Origin: Metridium senile
Taxonomy: Eukaryota; Cnidaria; Anthozoa; Actiniaria; Metridiidae
Assembly (NCBI GenBank): GCA_949775045.1
Contig: OX459100.1
Span: 716,501 to 780,500 of the forward strand
Direction of reading: 5' to 3'
Length of the DNA: 64,000 bases
Shown here piece by piece: positions 45,968 through 58,861 of the stretch (its first letter is position 1; every line of letters begins with the position of its first letter). The notes beneath the pieces are model-generated. The model did no database searches. It was given only the letters and a program-made list of their open reading frames with translations, and was not told where the DNA came from. The position numbers and the translations under genes were made by a program.

Positions 45968-48900
45968 ATGGCTTCAAATTTACAAGAAGGTGAACTAGAT
46001 GAAGAACAAGCTGAACGAAGCATTGTTGTGTCAAATATTCCTGATAATTTGACATATAAAGATGTGATAATTCATTTCCAAAAAGAGAGAAATGGCGGCG
46101 GAGAAGTCGACTCGGCGAGGTATCCTGATCTTCGAGATCGTTCTACAGTCATCGTTACGTTTTGTGGCCCAGAAAGTAAGACATTTACTTGTAAATAAAA
46201 CTATCTATATTACTAGAATAGAAGCAAGCATTTTAAACACTACAATTCAGCCGTTTGATGCAAGAATTAGAGTTCTAGTTCCAGTTCGTTAATTGTTTAC
46301 GTCGATGAACACAACGTCAGTTATATGTAGTAGGTATAATGCCCAGTTAGAACACGCTGTTTCCCTGTAATGTCGCTAAAGTATGTTTCTTAACTGCAGT
46401 GGATATTGTTCTAAGTCATCGTATTACTAGAACTATATTTTATCCGCTTATAAGGCATCGATTATGCTGGATAAAACGAGTTATTTGTACTTGTAAACAA
46501 CAAACTAAGCTATGGAAACCAGAGATTTTGAAGTACATTTAGTGACCCTACACGATCTCTTTTTATTCTTAAATCCATATTAATCTATTCTAGACTATTG
46601 TTTTTAATGTATATTAAGATATAGCTGTAGGTTTGATGTGGTTTTTGTGTCGGAAACTTTGCATTTAGAATACTTTCACTTTCATTTTATGATTTATTCC
46701 CCAGGGGACCCGGGGCTAGGAGTTCTCCAGGGAGAGACTCATTTGACCATAGTCAGTCATTCAAAGTTTTGGCTGTTTTTAATGATTGATTGATTTTATT
46801 TGTAATTATGTGTTTTATTGTTAAATTGTGTTTTAATACTTCTTTCAGCTGTGGAGACAGCCATTAATCGTGATCAAATTCTTCACGAAACACTGCTCAA
46901 TGTTCAGAAGTATCCAGTACCAGTTCTTATACCAGAGGTACTGTATTGTCTGTCTGTCTTTATGTTACATTGTTTTTTTTGTTGTTGTTTTGTTTGTTTG
47001 TTTGTTTGTTTATAGTTTGTTTTTCAGTTTTATTGCTGTAGGGTTTTTGTTTGTATGTTTGGTTGATAGTCTGTGTCTGATTATCTCTGACTTTTTGTGG
47101 CTACTGCATTCTGGGAATGCGTAGCCACTATGTCATCGAGTAGTGATAGTAATGTAAACTAGGTATAAACTCCATGTAGGCTAAATTTTCTTACATATAT
47201 ATCACTATCTATGTAAGAGATAAATATATTGTACACAGGGTACATGAAGTTTATATCCGTAACTATACCACAGGAAGCCCACTTAGCTATCAATCGGTAA
47301 ACTTCGTAACCAATAGTCGACCAACTAACTGTTCCTTCGTTCAATCGCCTTCTTCACAAAGCAAAATGAATTCCTGGCTATTTTACCTCATGGTCACCTT
47401 TCTGCTTGCCTTGCTTCTAGATATTCGCGGGAGTGATAATAGCTACAAGTTTAATCTACGATTTTAGGTCTCTAAAGTTGATTTTCAGCAGAATTATTCG
47501 AACATTTGCTTACCACAACTTCTGTTTACTATTTGTATTGCATAGCATGAAAGGTTTTTCAAGTATTTTTCAGCTTTTATGCCGATCGATGTGCCAATGT
47601 GTACTGTCAGACAAGTAAGCTAATTAATTCCCTAGCGGAATATTTCGAAGAATCAACTAAGTTTCTAGATACTAAATAACACCAAACAAACTGAAAAACC
47701 TAGTGGAGGAAGAAATGAGCCTCTTCGGAGGAATTATTACAACTGCTGTCTCTCAAATTCATTTAATTTAATATTCCGATGAAAGGACTATGAGTGCTCT
47801 TAAATAGGTTCTTTACACAATTATAGGCTGTTTTGAATAGGTTGACTTCTCAAATAGAGCGTATTCGTATAACCCACTTTTAAAATGCAAATGAGAATAT
47901 GTGTAAAATAACATGTTAATGAGGTGTGCGTGTAGCTATATTTGCTTTCATTTTTATTTATTTTTTTGAGCCACAAGCCACTGTGGAAAACATTGATAAA
48001 AGTAGTTTCGAGTAAGTATATCAACGTTTTTGTTGTCAATCATGTTTTATTTTGATTATTTGAAGCCGAGAGCGCAACTCACTGAAGCATTTTATAACAG
48101 TCGCACACCTAATTAGCATATTATTTTACATATAATTACTCTCATTGGCATTTTAAAAGTGTGTTATACAAATACACCCTAATAGATTTTTATTTCTGTA
48201 GAAAAACAAATATAATCCAGCTACAAAACAAAATGCATATGGTTATCAACCTATTTTTCAATCATCCCCACTCCAGACTGCATAATATGCTGATTTATTG
48301 CTGTACAGTTTTTTTATTACATCAATAAATTTGCATTTATATTTTCACAGCAATGGCATTCTCCTATTTCTCCAAACAGGAGTTTTGATCACTGATATGA
48401 TTTAATTTAGAAAATATAAACCTGTTTTTCATTTTCTAGGCTAAATAGGTTCTTGTTCAAATGACAAGTTTTAGGCTAACAGGTTCTTAATTTTCAGGTT
48501 CTTACTCGCGAGTTTTTACTGTATTTATATATTTTTTTTTGTTTCTATTTCTATTTAGAAGCCACATGCGCTCATTGAGCGTCTATTTTTTCTTTCTATA
48601 TGTGACTGTTAATAGAATAGGGGGGGAGGTACTCCCTTTGTCCAAGTGGTAGGGGTGATCGGCGGGGGTTTTGAAAACGACCCCTAAAAGGTAGTACACA
48701 TTAAAATAACTGTTACAGTCTTGTAACAATAAATAATAAATGATTTCAACCCCTAAAAGGTACGACTGTGCAATCAGGGGCGGATCCAGAAATTTGACAA
48801 GGGGGGTGAACTTTGATATCCTTTTGGCGGATAACGGCAGACACAAGAGCGCAAAGATCGTAATGTGCCCGCTTTTCTTTGCTAAAACGGGACTTTACTG

Positions 48901-51900
48901 CAAAAGAGGGGGGTGAAAAGTCACCCAGTTCACCCCCCCTCCGTCCGCCCCTGGCAATGTTCTTGCAAGCCAAGCTTACTTTTAGCAACAAAACAGAGTA
49001 AAAATGACTCTTACAGGTACGAAATCATGATACATAACTTCTTTTAAGCCAGAACCCTAAAAGGACCCTAAAAGGTACGCACAGGAAATTTTTTTAACCC
49101 TAAAAGGTACGCCAATCACTCCTACCACTTGGACAAAGGGAGAACCGCCACGGGAGAATAACATAGCATAGCGTTTGTGGCCTTGATGTAAGAGCGTTGG
49201 CCTTTTACCACACTGTAACCTGGGTTCGATTCCCGGCTCGGGCGACTAGTGAATAGAGTCTGTTTGATGTGTTGTTCTCTCATGCCAAAAGAGTTTTTCT
49301 CTGTGTTATAAATTTATAGCACATCACAGTTTTTCTCTGTGTTATAAATTTATAGCACATCACAGAATAAAATAGAATACAGTAAAAGCCTGCATATAAG
49401 AACAAGTGGGTTAATTAAGAACACCCAGCCTGAATTTGGACGTCTTAAGTACCATGTAAATAAGAACACAATCAGCCTGAAAAATTAAAAAGTGTTCTTA
49501 AAAAAAATAAGATCATCATTTATGTGCTAGACCTGTACAGGTTGTACTGTACTGGATTACAATGTTACTACATGTATTGGTAGTCTATATAGTAATATAT
49601 ATTTTAGAAACATTTATTTTAAGAACACCTTAAGAACAACTTCAGGCTGATTTTTCAGTAAACAATGTTAAATAAGAACAAAATCGGCCTGAACTCAAAA
49701 ATGGGTGTTCTTATATGCTGGTTGTTACTGTATAATGGAATAAATGAAATAAAATGAAATAGTAGAACATTACTTATTTGCACTTTGTTTTAATTAAATG
49801 AAAATAATATCCGTATACATGCATATATACATGTGTGTTGGTTTAACAAAAAAGTTAAAATATAAGTTAAGGCAATTGTAATGAAATATTTATTCTCATT
49901 ATTTCTGTAGGTCTTTGAATATGTCCAAGCAAGAATGAACCCTAGAGCCTTCATTTCTTCTGGAGAGATACTTGACCTTGCACAATTGCTGCAAGCTGAA
50001 TTTGAAGTTAAATGCAAACCCACTAGCAGTAGAGACAGTTTCTATCTGATTGGATCACTTCAACAGATTACATCATGTCAAGACCATCTTGTTCACTATG
50101 TCTCTACACAGGATGACAGGCATACAAGAGGTGCAACATCTAGAGCTAGAGGCACTACACCCAAGATGTCCAAAGCAGAGGAAATCAACGAGTCAGTTGT
50201 ATACCAGACAGTACCAGTGATCTGGAAATTCATCAACAAAGTACCAAAATACATGCAACTTTTGGATAGAATTCAAAAGAGATACAATGTGCAAATTAGC
50301 AGTTTGTATGATGGAGAGAAAGTTAGGATCCAATCATTATCAAGTTGCACCAAACAAGAGTTTGAAGAGGGTTGTGACAATTACATTGATCTTTACCGAA
50401 TGGTGTTTGATGGCCCAATGTTGTCAAAGGAGATAGTGCTCCAGCCAGGCCTAGATTCAGACTATCATAGTGCAGATGAGGCCGTTGATGAAGTGCAGCA
50501 AGATGCACCTGTCATTATCCATAAAACCTCTGCTAGAGATACTTGGCTTTTCTATGGTGAAGAAAGTGAAGTGAAAAATGCTGTCAAAGAAATATGCCAA
50601 ATGCTGAAAACTGAAGATCCTTTCAAAAAACCTGGACGTAGGCATGTCCAAAAAGCGGTCCAAGCAGAAAGAAGTGACATGAACAACTCTGGCCATAACA
50701 ACTCTGAGAGCAATGACAAGAAACAACCAAATCGGGGTTCAAGTCCTGATGACAACAATCTCTCAGCAAGCAGTAATGGTGGGCTACAAGAAGAGTTTCT
50801 AACAAAGAAAGGGTTTAGACTATCAGTACGACTGTCAGACATCACAGAAGAACAGGTTGATGTTATTGTCAACTGCAATGATGAATTCTTAAATGGATTC
50901 TCGTCTGGTCTGCCTAAAGCCATTGTTGATAAAGGTGGAGAAGAGATCCGTCAAGAAGCTAAAGCTAAGACAATGAGAAGAAGGGTACAACCAGGACAAC
51001 TATTAGTCACTAGCGGAGGAAAACTGCCTTGTTCAAAGATAATCCATATCATTTTATGGAATGGCAAGAAAGGTAAAGAAGTACACAAGAACATAGTACA
51101 AGATACTGTCTTTGATTGCCTTAGAAGAGCCCAATCCAAGCAAGTGAAGTCGATTGCATTCCCAGCAGTAGGAACAGGACGTAAGGCAGGAATGCAGCTA
51201 AGAAACTGTACTACAGCAATGCTTAATGCTGTAGAAAGGTACATGACAGAAAATGATCCTAAAAAGATTGCCATGTCAGACATCCGCTTTATTCTTTTTG
51301 ATATGACTACCTATGAAGTATTCAAAGCAGAACTCGTTAAAAGATATGGTGACAGCAAGATCACAGCAAGTGGAAACAACAAAGATCCTCGATCTGAACA
51401 TAATGACACAAGACATGATAGCACTGGACGTACAGATGGTGACCATAAGAAGACCTCTGGTAAGTGGAATTGGTTCTGTATATATTCATACTATGTTAAC
51501 TCTATAACTAAGTGCCCTCATGATTCAGTGTCATTAGCATAAACACAAACTTTTCCTCTTATTCAAAAATAGTGGTCCATAAATATAGTACCCTGATTGG
51601 TAGATATTTCTTTAAAAAGAAAACTCTGCACAGACCTGCTTGATATTTTATCGAGCATGTACATAAGTATGACATCATTACAATGGTGTGAAGTTAATTT
51701 ATCCATCTAAATTTCGATCTGGACCGGCTCGATCAGCTATGTGCAAAGGTTTTGTTTCCTTCTCTTCTATAGGGGTACAATAAAGAAATATCTGCATGGT
51801 ATGGTATACATATAGTAAACGGTAAAGCACATTGAGATGTATGTGAAAGCTCACATTATATGCAGCTGAAGAACTGGTGTGAATTTTCAATTTATCTAAA

Positions 51901-53174
51901 CTGATTGGCATACAGTAATATGATTTGTTTATTAAAATTACAAAAATGGCAATATTATTATTAATTAATAAAATGGCAATATAAATATTTACTAAATTTG
52001 TTTGTTATTAATTATTAAAGTGGCAATATTTTGTGTTCTTATATTTGTACAGATAAAGGCAAGGAAGAAGAAGAAGATGTATGCCCTATTTGCTTGGGCC
52101 AGTTCTTTAATCCAATCAACTTGTCAAAGTGTAAGCATCAGTTCTGTAGACAATGCATTGACGAAGCATTCAAGCACAACAAAAAGTGTCCTACCTGTGG
52201 AACTGCTTATGGAGTACAAACTGGAAATATGCCACGTGGTACAATGCATGACAGAACTAGTTACATGAGACTTCCTGGACACGAGCACTATGGTACCATT
52301 CAGATTGATTATCATTTCCCCTGTGGTGTCCAAGGTCCAGAGCATCCCAATCCTGGACAGCATTATTATGGTACATCACGTACAGCTTATCTACCAGACA
52401 ACCCTGAAGGAAGAGAAGTACTTGGTCTACTGAGAAAAGCCTTTCATGCTCGCCAAACATTTACTATTGGGAGATCAGTAACCACCGGAATGGACAATAC
52501 TGTAACATGGAATGATATTCATCACAAAACAAGTACCTCTGGAGGAGCAACGAGGTAAGAAATATTGCCATCAGCTCATTGCATCAATTAGATTGTAGTA
52601 GTGATGATAATGGCAATGATAATGGCAATGATGTTGGTGGTGGTGGTGGTGGTGATGATGATGGTATAATTAGTAGTTAGTAGTCGTGGTGGTGGTGGTA
52701 ATGATGGTGATGATCATGTCGATGGTGATGATGCGGCTGCTGATAGCGATAATAATGGTGGTGATGATGATGGTTGATAGTTATGATCTTGGTAATGATG
52801 GTGATAATATTTGTGATAATGATAATGAAGATGGTGATGTGACATTAATGATCGTTTTTTAATTATGATGGGACTGTTCATAGCAATGAATAATAAAGAT
52901 AATAATTATGATGATGGTAATGGTAATGGTAATGGTAATGAAGGTAATGGTAATGATGGTAATGGTAATGGTAATGGTGGTAATGATGGTAATGATGGTA
53001 ATGGTAATGATGGTAATGAAGTTGATAATGTTGTTGTAGTGGTGATAATATAGTGATGACCATATTAATAATCATATAACTTTACATCATTTCTCTTCCT
53101 TCAGCTTTGGTTATCCAGACCCAGGCTACCTCAAACGAGTTAAGGAAGAATTGGCAGCCAAAGGAATATCTTAA
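45968..53174 (+). CDS. RRM-like/KH-like/macro/RING-DTC E3 ubiquitin ligase (Deltex DTX3L-like), copy 2
   Basis: Five exons: 45968-46175, 46849-46937, 49911-51459, 52053-52554, 53105-53174, giving 805 residues; every phase matches the 34874 gene. The RRM-like module (residues ~15-99) has IHFQKERNGGGEVDS. The KH-like region follows (100-330). The macro domain (~395-590) is divergent: VIVNCNDEF with a changed loop (GFSSGLPKAI) where VNAAN and a glycine loop are usual, so ADP-ribose binding is doubtful. The RING (~622-665) reads CPIC, CKHQFCRQC, CPTC. The DTC has GPEHPNPGQHYYGTSRTAYL, NDIHHKT and GYPDPGYL. It is shorter than copy 1 because it lacks the Asp run and the Ser/Thr linker. Bases 50796-50948 are about 97% identical to part of the kinase gene. 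A MITE lies just upstream and several repeats fill the introns. Confidence 0.88.
48629..49142. mobile_element. CCCTTTGTCCAAG-family MITE carrying a nested MITE
   Basis: Left end ACTCCCTTTGTCCAAGTGGT, right end inverse (CCTACCACTTGGACAAAGGG). Interior ACCCCTAAAAGGTACG motifs recur. Located in intron 2 of the 45968 gene. Related copies are at 11096-11540 and 57197-57420. Confidence 0.8.
48775..48953. mobile_element. Nested CAGGGGCGGA-type MITE
   Basis: It begins CAGGGGCGGATCCAG and ends with the inverse GTCCGCCCCTG, with inner GGGGGGTGAA/TTCACCCCCC arms. Direct repeats GCAAT flank it at 48770-48774 and 48954-48958. The CAGGGGCGGA terminus is typical of hAT-like non-autonomous elements. Confidence 0.8.
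49165..49260 (+). mobile_element. tRNA-like SINE head
   Basis: An A-box-like GTGGCCTTGATGTAAGAGCG followed by the B-box GGTTCGATTCCCGG. No tRNA fold convinces me, so it is likely the 5' part of a SINE related to the one at 7298. Confidence 0.5.
49380..49730. mobile_element. Mariner-type MITE with CAGTA ends and TA target
   Basis: Ends CAGTAAAAGCCTGCATATAA and the inverse of CAGTAACAACCAGCATATAA, flanked by TA on both sides. The interior repeats AATAAGAACA and CAGCCTGAA. Located in intron 2 of the 45968 gene. Confidence 0.75.
52595..53050 (+). repeat. GAT/GGT/AATGGT trinucleotide and hexanucleotide repeats
   Basis: Degenerate GGTGATGATGAT, then regular GGTAATGGTAATGATGGTAA units in the last intron of the 45968 gene. 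Confidence 0.95.
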
Positions 53175-53830
53175 AGACTCTTTTATCAGCTAATTACTTG
53201 TAAATTAATGATATTACTATAGCTAACAATATTTTGTAGGATATGGTAGTCATAATCTCCATATTATGTGCATTTTTGACCTGGCCCTATTAGAGGATAA
53301 ATATTTACATGTAACCATGAAATGACACCACAGTTGTTACAAACTATATAGTTATATTGATGAGTGACTGTCAGTCACTATAAGTTGTAACTAGGTAGTC
53401 ACTATAGAGTGGTATATTCATTAACCCGTGAAACACACTTTGGTGTATTACTCTTTAATGCACCTTAATTCAATTGTGTTCTTTTGTTGTTATTTGTTGT
53501 TGTTATTTGTTGTTATTATCACACTTTAATTAGTAAACTTTGATTCATGGGTTAATGAAAACCACTCTAAGACTAAGTTGTAACAAGCTAAGTTGTTTCC
53601 TTTGTATTGGGTGTTCCTAGTGATAATGAACAAATAGAACCCATTAGATAGAAAGATACATCTGTAAACCTGTCTGTAAAAAGGCAGTGAGAACAACATC
53701 ATTTCAATATCAATTCACCTGACTGCAATAATTAATTATAGGTACAAACAATTATCACTTTGATTCATAGTTAAATAGTCGTGCTTTAGTACAGATTGTC
53801 CCATTGTAGTTGATAAATGGCATGTTTTTT
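53175..53830. other. 3' flank of the second ligase gene, no other gene
   Basis: AT-rich. It contains the likely 3' UTR and nothing else I can assign. Confidence 0.5.
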
Positions 53831-53834
53831 TTTA

Positions 53835-54145
53835 TAGTGGAAAGATTGTGTTACATGTAACGCATATATCATGTTTTAGTATATTGGAAAAATTGTGTTA
53901 CCTGTAACGCATGTGTCATGTTTTAGTACATTATTGTGTTACATGTAACGCATGTGTCATGTTTTAGCATACTGGTAAGATTGTGTTACATGTAACGTAT
54001 GTGTCATGTTTTAGTATATTGGTAAGATTGTGTTACATGTAACGCATGTGTCATGTTTTAGTATACTGGTAAGATTGTGTTACATGTAACGCATGTGTCA
54101 TGTTTTAGTATATTATTGTAAGATTGCGTTACGTGTAACGTAGTG
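53835..54145 (+). repeat. ~47-bp minisatellite with a palindromic core, 6-7 copies
   Basis: The unit contains TGTTACATGTAACG (core CGTTACATGTAACG-like palindrome), then ATGTGTCATGTTTTAGTATA. Spacing varies between 38 and 50 bases. Confidence 0.9.
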
Positions 54146-54525
54146 TTAATGGAAAAGGCGTTGACTTGTTGAGTTAATTAAAGATTGAAAGATTGGAGAC
54201 ATGTAGTCAAAACTATCTGTCACTAATTGATTATATTTTCATAAACCAGCAGGGGGGATTTTCATTATGTATGTATTCACTATTCAATTTAGAAACCAGG
54301 CCACAAAGAAAAGATATGCATATAGACAACTGTTGTTTCCAAGTCAGACAATAGCTATAAGATCCATATCCTTAAAAGCCATTATTTCTTACTTCTTAGT
54401 ATAACATTTCACTTGACATCTGAACTCAACAAAAAAATCTTGAATTCCACTTGTGATCGAGATTGGATTGGGTTTTAAAAAGCGAGTATTTGGATAACGG
54501 TTAATCCATCGATAAAAGGATTAAG

Positions 54526-57500
54526 ATGTGTGAGGATTGGATGGTAGAGTGTCCACGATGTTCATTGTTCTTGAACATTGCTGTCTGGGTGTCTTTTTTG
54601 ATGATATTCTGGTGCGCATCGGATCAAAACGCGTACAATGGCGTTGTGTCCCCTCAGAGTCTCACAGCGTTGCCTGTCGTACTATTCCTTCTCCTTTACG
54701 CCTGTTACTTGACAGAATGCTACTTTGCTTCCAGTAGAAAACAGCTGAGTAAAGCCTTCAAAAGGGAGACTGTGATAGACTACATAGAACGGCTTCGCTT
54801 AACGAAACCTAAGGTTGGTTACAATGCGGTATGTTGGCATCATGAAACTAAAACACGGATTGCTCCTGTTGTGGATCGTCGTGGTAAGACAAGAATGCAG
54901 ACCGAGACCTATCGAGAAAAGGTTGTTACTCTCAGTAACAAAGAACTCTTCAAGTAAGTCAATCATAGAGTACTAAACCCGTGAAACAAATTAGAACTAA
55001 ATTAAAAGCAAAAAGATTAAGTATGATTTTATATTATTTAGAAAAAACCATTGTTCATGTGTTAGTGCGAGCAATTTAATAGATAATAATAATGATAACA
55101 ATAATTTTATTTATAAAGTACATTTTCCAAATACCCAAATGCAATCTCGTTAGGCGAAATGATACAATATATAAAAAATCTAGTTAATCTAATTAGTCAA
55201 AATTATAAATATATATATATACTATCTAAAATAGATATCTAACATAGATAACATAGCACAAATTCCACAGAACTGTTACGATCACTGATGCGATTGTTAC
55301 TTTTACTAACATTTTAATAACCCGGAATTGAAACGGCTACACTGCATTCGAATCTATATATGAGGGTTAGCACATACTGCCACTAACAGAATGATTATAG
55401 AATGTCAGTAATCCAGTATTCAGAAAAAAATTGCCAATGTCACCTAATGTCGCATTATGTCGCCAAATGTTGTATTGTGTCGCCCAATATCGCATCGTGT
55501 CGCATTGTGTCGCCCAATGTCGCATTGGCATTGTGTCGCCTAATGTCGCATTGTGTTTCGGCGACAGTGGGCCCCGGTGTAAGACACAGATTCAAATGCT
55601 CGCCAAGCTGTTTGCCCAATGTGGTTCACATTGATCAAGACACGCTGAAGAAGCCGCTAACTAGCAGCTGTATATAGTAAGAAGAAAAAAAATAAGAAGA
55701 AGAAAGCTAGTTATTTTTAACTCCAAAACAGCATGACAAAAACCGATAAATTACTTGAAAGATGTACCAAAATGTACCAAAATTAACATGTATAAAAGAT
55801 GTACAATAGTACAATTTATCCATTTTAATTCAATTTAATGTCTGCGTTTAGAGAGGGTCCTGATTTTTGACTGGGAAAATGAGATTGGATGCATTGAAAC
55901 TGGGATTTACAAATAAAAGAACAATAGCAAATGGGAATGGGATTGAAAACTTGAGCAAAACGGATGGGATTATGTGCTTTTTGACTGGGATTTGGTCCAA
56001 ATATAAACTGGGAGATGGGATTCGGACCCCACTTCAGGACCCTCTTTAGACACACCGTTATAATAGTATTTTCTAGAGTTGCATTTATCTGAAGCCATAT
56101 ATCAATTACGTTATTATGCTTTTAAATTAACTTTATCAAAAGAAAAAACAAAACATGATATGGCTGCACTGATATCAGTCCATTAACGTTGAACTATCAA
56201 GTCACCTCGGATATATCAAAAACGCATCGAATGATAATGATTTATAATGGAAAAAATAGATTTATACTTTTATCTATCGAAGTAAGTGCATCTATAAAAT
56301 CATTGTTTTAAATATAAGTATCAATGGTATTTTTAAATACCATAAAAAATAAAAATACTTAAAAATAAATAAATAAATAAAAATACTTAGATAAAAATAC
56401 TTAAAAATAAAAAAACAAATAAAAATACTTAAATAAAAATACTTAAAAGTATTTTTGGTATTATAATTAAACTATTTCAGCAATAAAAAAAGAATGTATA
56501 AGCATCTCGATTATTTATGTTTAGATCTATACTAATAATATCACAACAATAATCTCTATGTTCCTCACAAGAATAATAATTGTAATCATCTCCACTATTC
56601 ATGTTATGATATGTATGTCCATAATATCCCAACAATAACCTCCATGTTCTTGGTAAGAGTTATTTGTAAATCATTTATTACAACACCTTCACTATATTCA
56701 TGTTTAGATGTATGTCCATAATATCTCAACAATAACCTCCATGTTCCTCACAAAAATAATGATTGTAAGCACCTCAATTATTCATGTTATTATGTATGCC
56801 CATAATATCTCAACAATAACCTCCATGTTCTTGGTAAGAGTTATTTGTAAATCATTTATTACAACACCTTCACTATATTCATGTTATGATGTATGTCCAT
56901 AATATCTCAACAATAACCCCTATTTTCCTCACAATAATAATGATTGTGAGCACCTCGATTATTCATGTTTTGATGTATACCCATAATATCTCAACAATAA
57001 CCTCCTAATGTTCTTGGTAAGAGTTTTTTTTTTTTAATTATTTCATTATTACAACACTCCGCTATTGTACATTATACCATATATGTGAATATTGTCATTG
57101 TCAACTGTGTTTTTATGTTTCATAAAAAAATTAAAAAAAGATTGGTATATTGAGTATTATAAATAGGTTATGTCTTATAATTACTGCATGGTAACCCCTC
57201 CCCCCCTTCCTTTGTCCAAGTGGTAGGGGTGATCGGCGGAGGTTTTGAAAATGACCCCTAAAAGGTACGCACAGTTACAAATAAAGCAGAGTAAAAATGA
57301 CCCTTACAACTGATTTTTGAGCCAAAACTCTAAAAGGACCCTAAAAGGGACGCACAGGAAATATTTTAACCCTAAAAGGTACGCCGATCACCCCTACCAC
57401 TTGGATAAAGGGAGTCCCCCCCCCCCCCGGGGTAAACTATGTATTGAGTCTTTATACTTGTTATTACTGCAGTTTTGAGCATTGGACTGACCTGACAGTA

Positions 57501-57851
57501 GTACCTGACGATCTTCCTCTGTACAGCATAGCCGTGGTAACATTCACCAAGACATTCACCTTCAAAGACGCCTCGTCCAAAACCATATTCACCAACCTAT
57601 CATGTGGATTCCAGGCACGTCACAGACACGTGGACAAATACCTGGACTATGACGAACACATGGCACTTGAAGGGTTTGCTGATCACGTGATAGCCTACGT
57701 CAACCTAGAGGAGAAGGAAAGATGGATGAATATCTGGGTGTATTGGGGCTTCTCTATGCTGCTTATGAGTTGGCTGTATCGATGGTGGTTTGCAAGAAGA
57801 ACTATTCATTGTGATGTTAACATTGTCAAAGAAATCCATGTCTCTATATGA
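54526..57851 (+). CDS. TMEM151: Transmembrane protein 151 (TMEM151) homologue
   Basis: Two exons, 54526-54953 and 57473-57851, joined in phase 2, giving 268 residues. Three hydrophobic segments are visible: about residues 15-33 (NIAVWVSFLMIFW), 46-64 (LTALPVVLFLLLYACYLTE) and 229-248 (VYWGFSMLLMSWLYRWW). The YACYLTEC segment, the AVCWHHETKTR stretch, the FTKTFTFKDA block and the late DYDEHMALEGF block all match the TMEM151 family, whose biochemical role is not established. The vertebrate members are longer at the C-terminus. The splice at 54954 (GTAAGT) and the acceptor ending at 57472 are strong. The 2.5-kb intron is filled with repeats. Confidence 0.85.
56535..57030 (+). repeat. ~183-bp tandem repeat, about 2.7 copies
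   Basis: The phrase CAACAATAACCTCCATGTTC recurs near 56630, 56813 and 56996, with flanking AAGAGTTATTTGTAAATC. Located in the TMEM151 intron. Confidence 0.88.
57197..57420. mobile_element. CCCTTTGTCCAAG-family MITE, short intact copy
   Basis: TCCTTTGTCCAAGTGGTAGG at the left pairs with CCTACCACTTGGATAAAGGG at the right, followed by C and G runs. The interior has CCCTAAAAGGTACGC in both orientations. Located just upstream of exon 2 of TMEM151. Confidence 0.85.
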
Positions 57852-58290
57852 GAGTGCATTACAAAATACAAATCTACAATCATGTGCAAAATACCTTGGG
57901 ACATTATCTGGTTTTTACATGAAAAATATTTCAACATCATTTTTCCGTTTCCCCCTCTCCCCCGTATCAATGTTGAATTATGGGAATGTGAAACGGTTGT
58001 CATTTGAAAGACCAATCAACATTGCTTAGGGGGAAGGGGGTTTCAAATCAAATTGATATATTTTATATATTTTTTGAAACGCAAACAAAAAAGCTCATAA
58101 AAAAAGTGTGCCAACAATTTTGCACATGATTGTTGTAGGATATTAGACTAATGATGTTTTACTGAAAGAAGTAAGCTGGACAAACTCTAAGTTGTGTTTA
58201 TAAGACTGAAAGCTGCTAGCTATAACAGAGGGTGTTTTCTCAGGCTCTTCTGTTTTCTCTTTCGCAGAAGATCCGTGAAAAATCCTATTT
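57852..58290. other. 3' flank of TMEM151, no gene
   Basis: Likely 3' UTR and AT-rich DNA. A frame at 57790-58029 is a shadow of the last exon and its UTR. Confidence 0.5.
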
Positions 58291-58299
58291 TGATAGGAG

Positions 58300-58515
58300 G
58301 AGGGCATTGGGGTGTTACAGTGGTGATGAATAATCTTTTACGGTGTTGCGGTGAAAACATTCTCAAAGTGCGGTGTTGGGGTGATTTAAATGTCTTCGGT
58401 GTGCGGTGTTTGCTTTTTCAAAAGCTGCGGTGTGCGGTGAATTTTAAAGCTGTGGTGTTTGGTGAGAGATATTGTGATGGGGTGTTGTTTTTGTTGCGGT
58501 GTTGGGTTGTTGAGG
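58300..58515 (+). repeat. GGTGTTG/GCGGTG-rich degenerate repeat
   Basis: Repeated GGTGTTGCGGTG and GTGCGGTGTTTG motifs. The 117-codon frame across it is not a credible gene. Confidence 0.7.
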
Positions 58516-58611
58516 AATGTCCTCCTCTGAAAGAGGTATACTGGTAGTGTTTGCTTATTGACCTATCGCTGAAACAATACAAAGACATTATATAATAAAT
58601 GATCTAGGTGT

Positions 58612-58712
58612 CAATAGTAATACAATAACTGAGAAATAGAAATAACTGAGAAATAGAAATAACTGAGACATGGAAATAACTGAGACATGGAAATAACTGA
58701 GACATGGAAATA
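58612..58712 (+). repeat. 17-bp tandem repeat
   Basis: AACTGAGACATGGAAAT and AACTGAGAAATAGAAAT units, six in a row. Confidence 0.92.
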
Positions 58713-58861
58713 AAGCTGTACTGCATGATGGACTATCACACACTTTTAACTAGTGCGCACACCTGTACATATCAATGAACTATATATAGATGACCATAAC
58801 ATACATCATGTCGCGCACACTAATATTATGAAACACACACACTGCGCCTATTACTAGTTCA

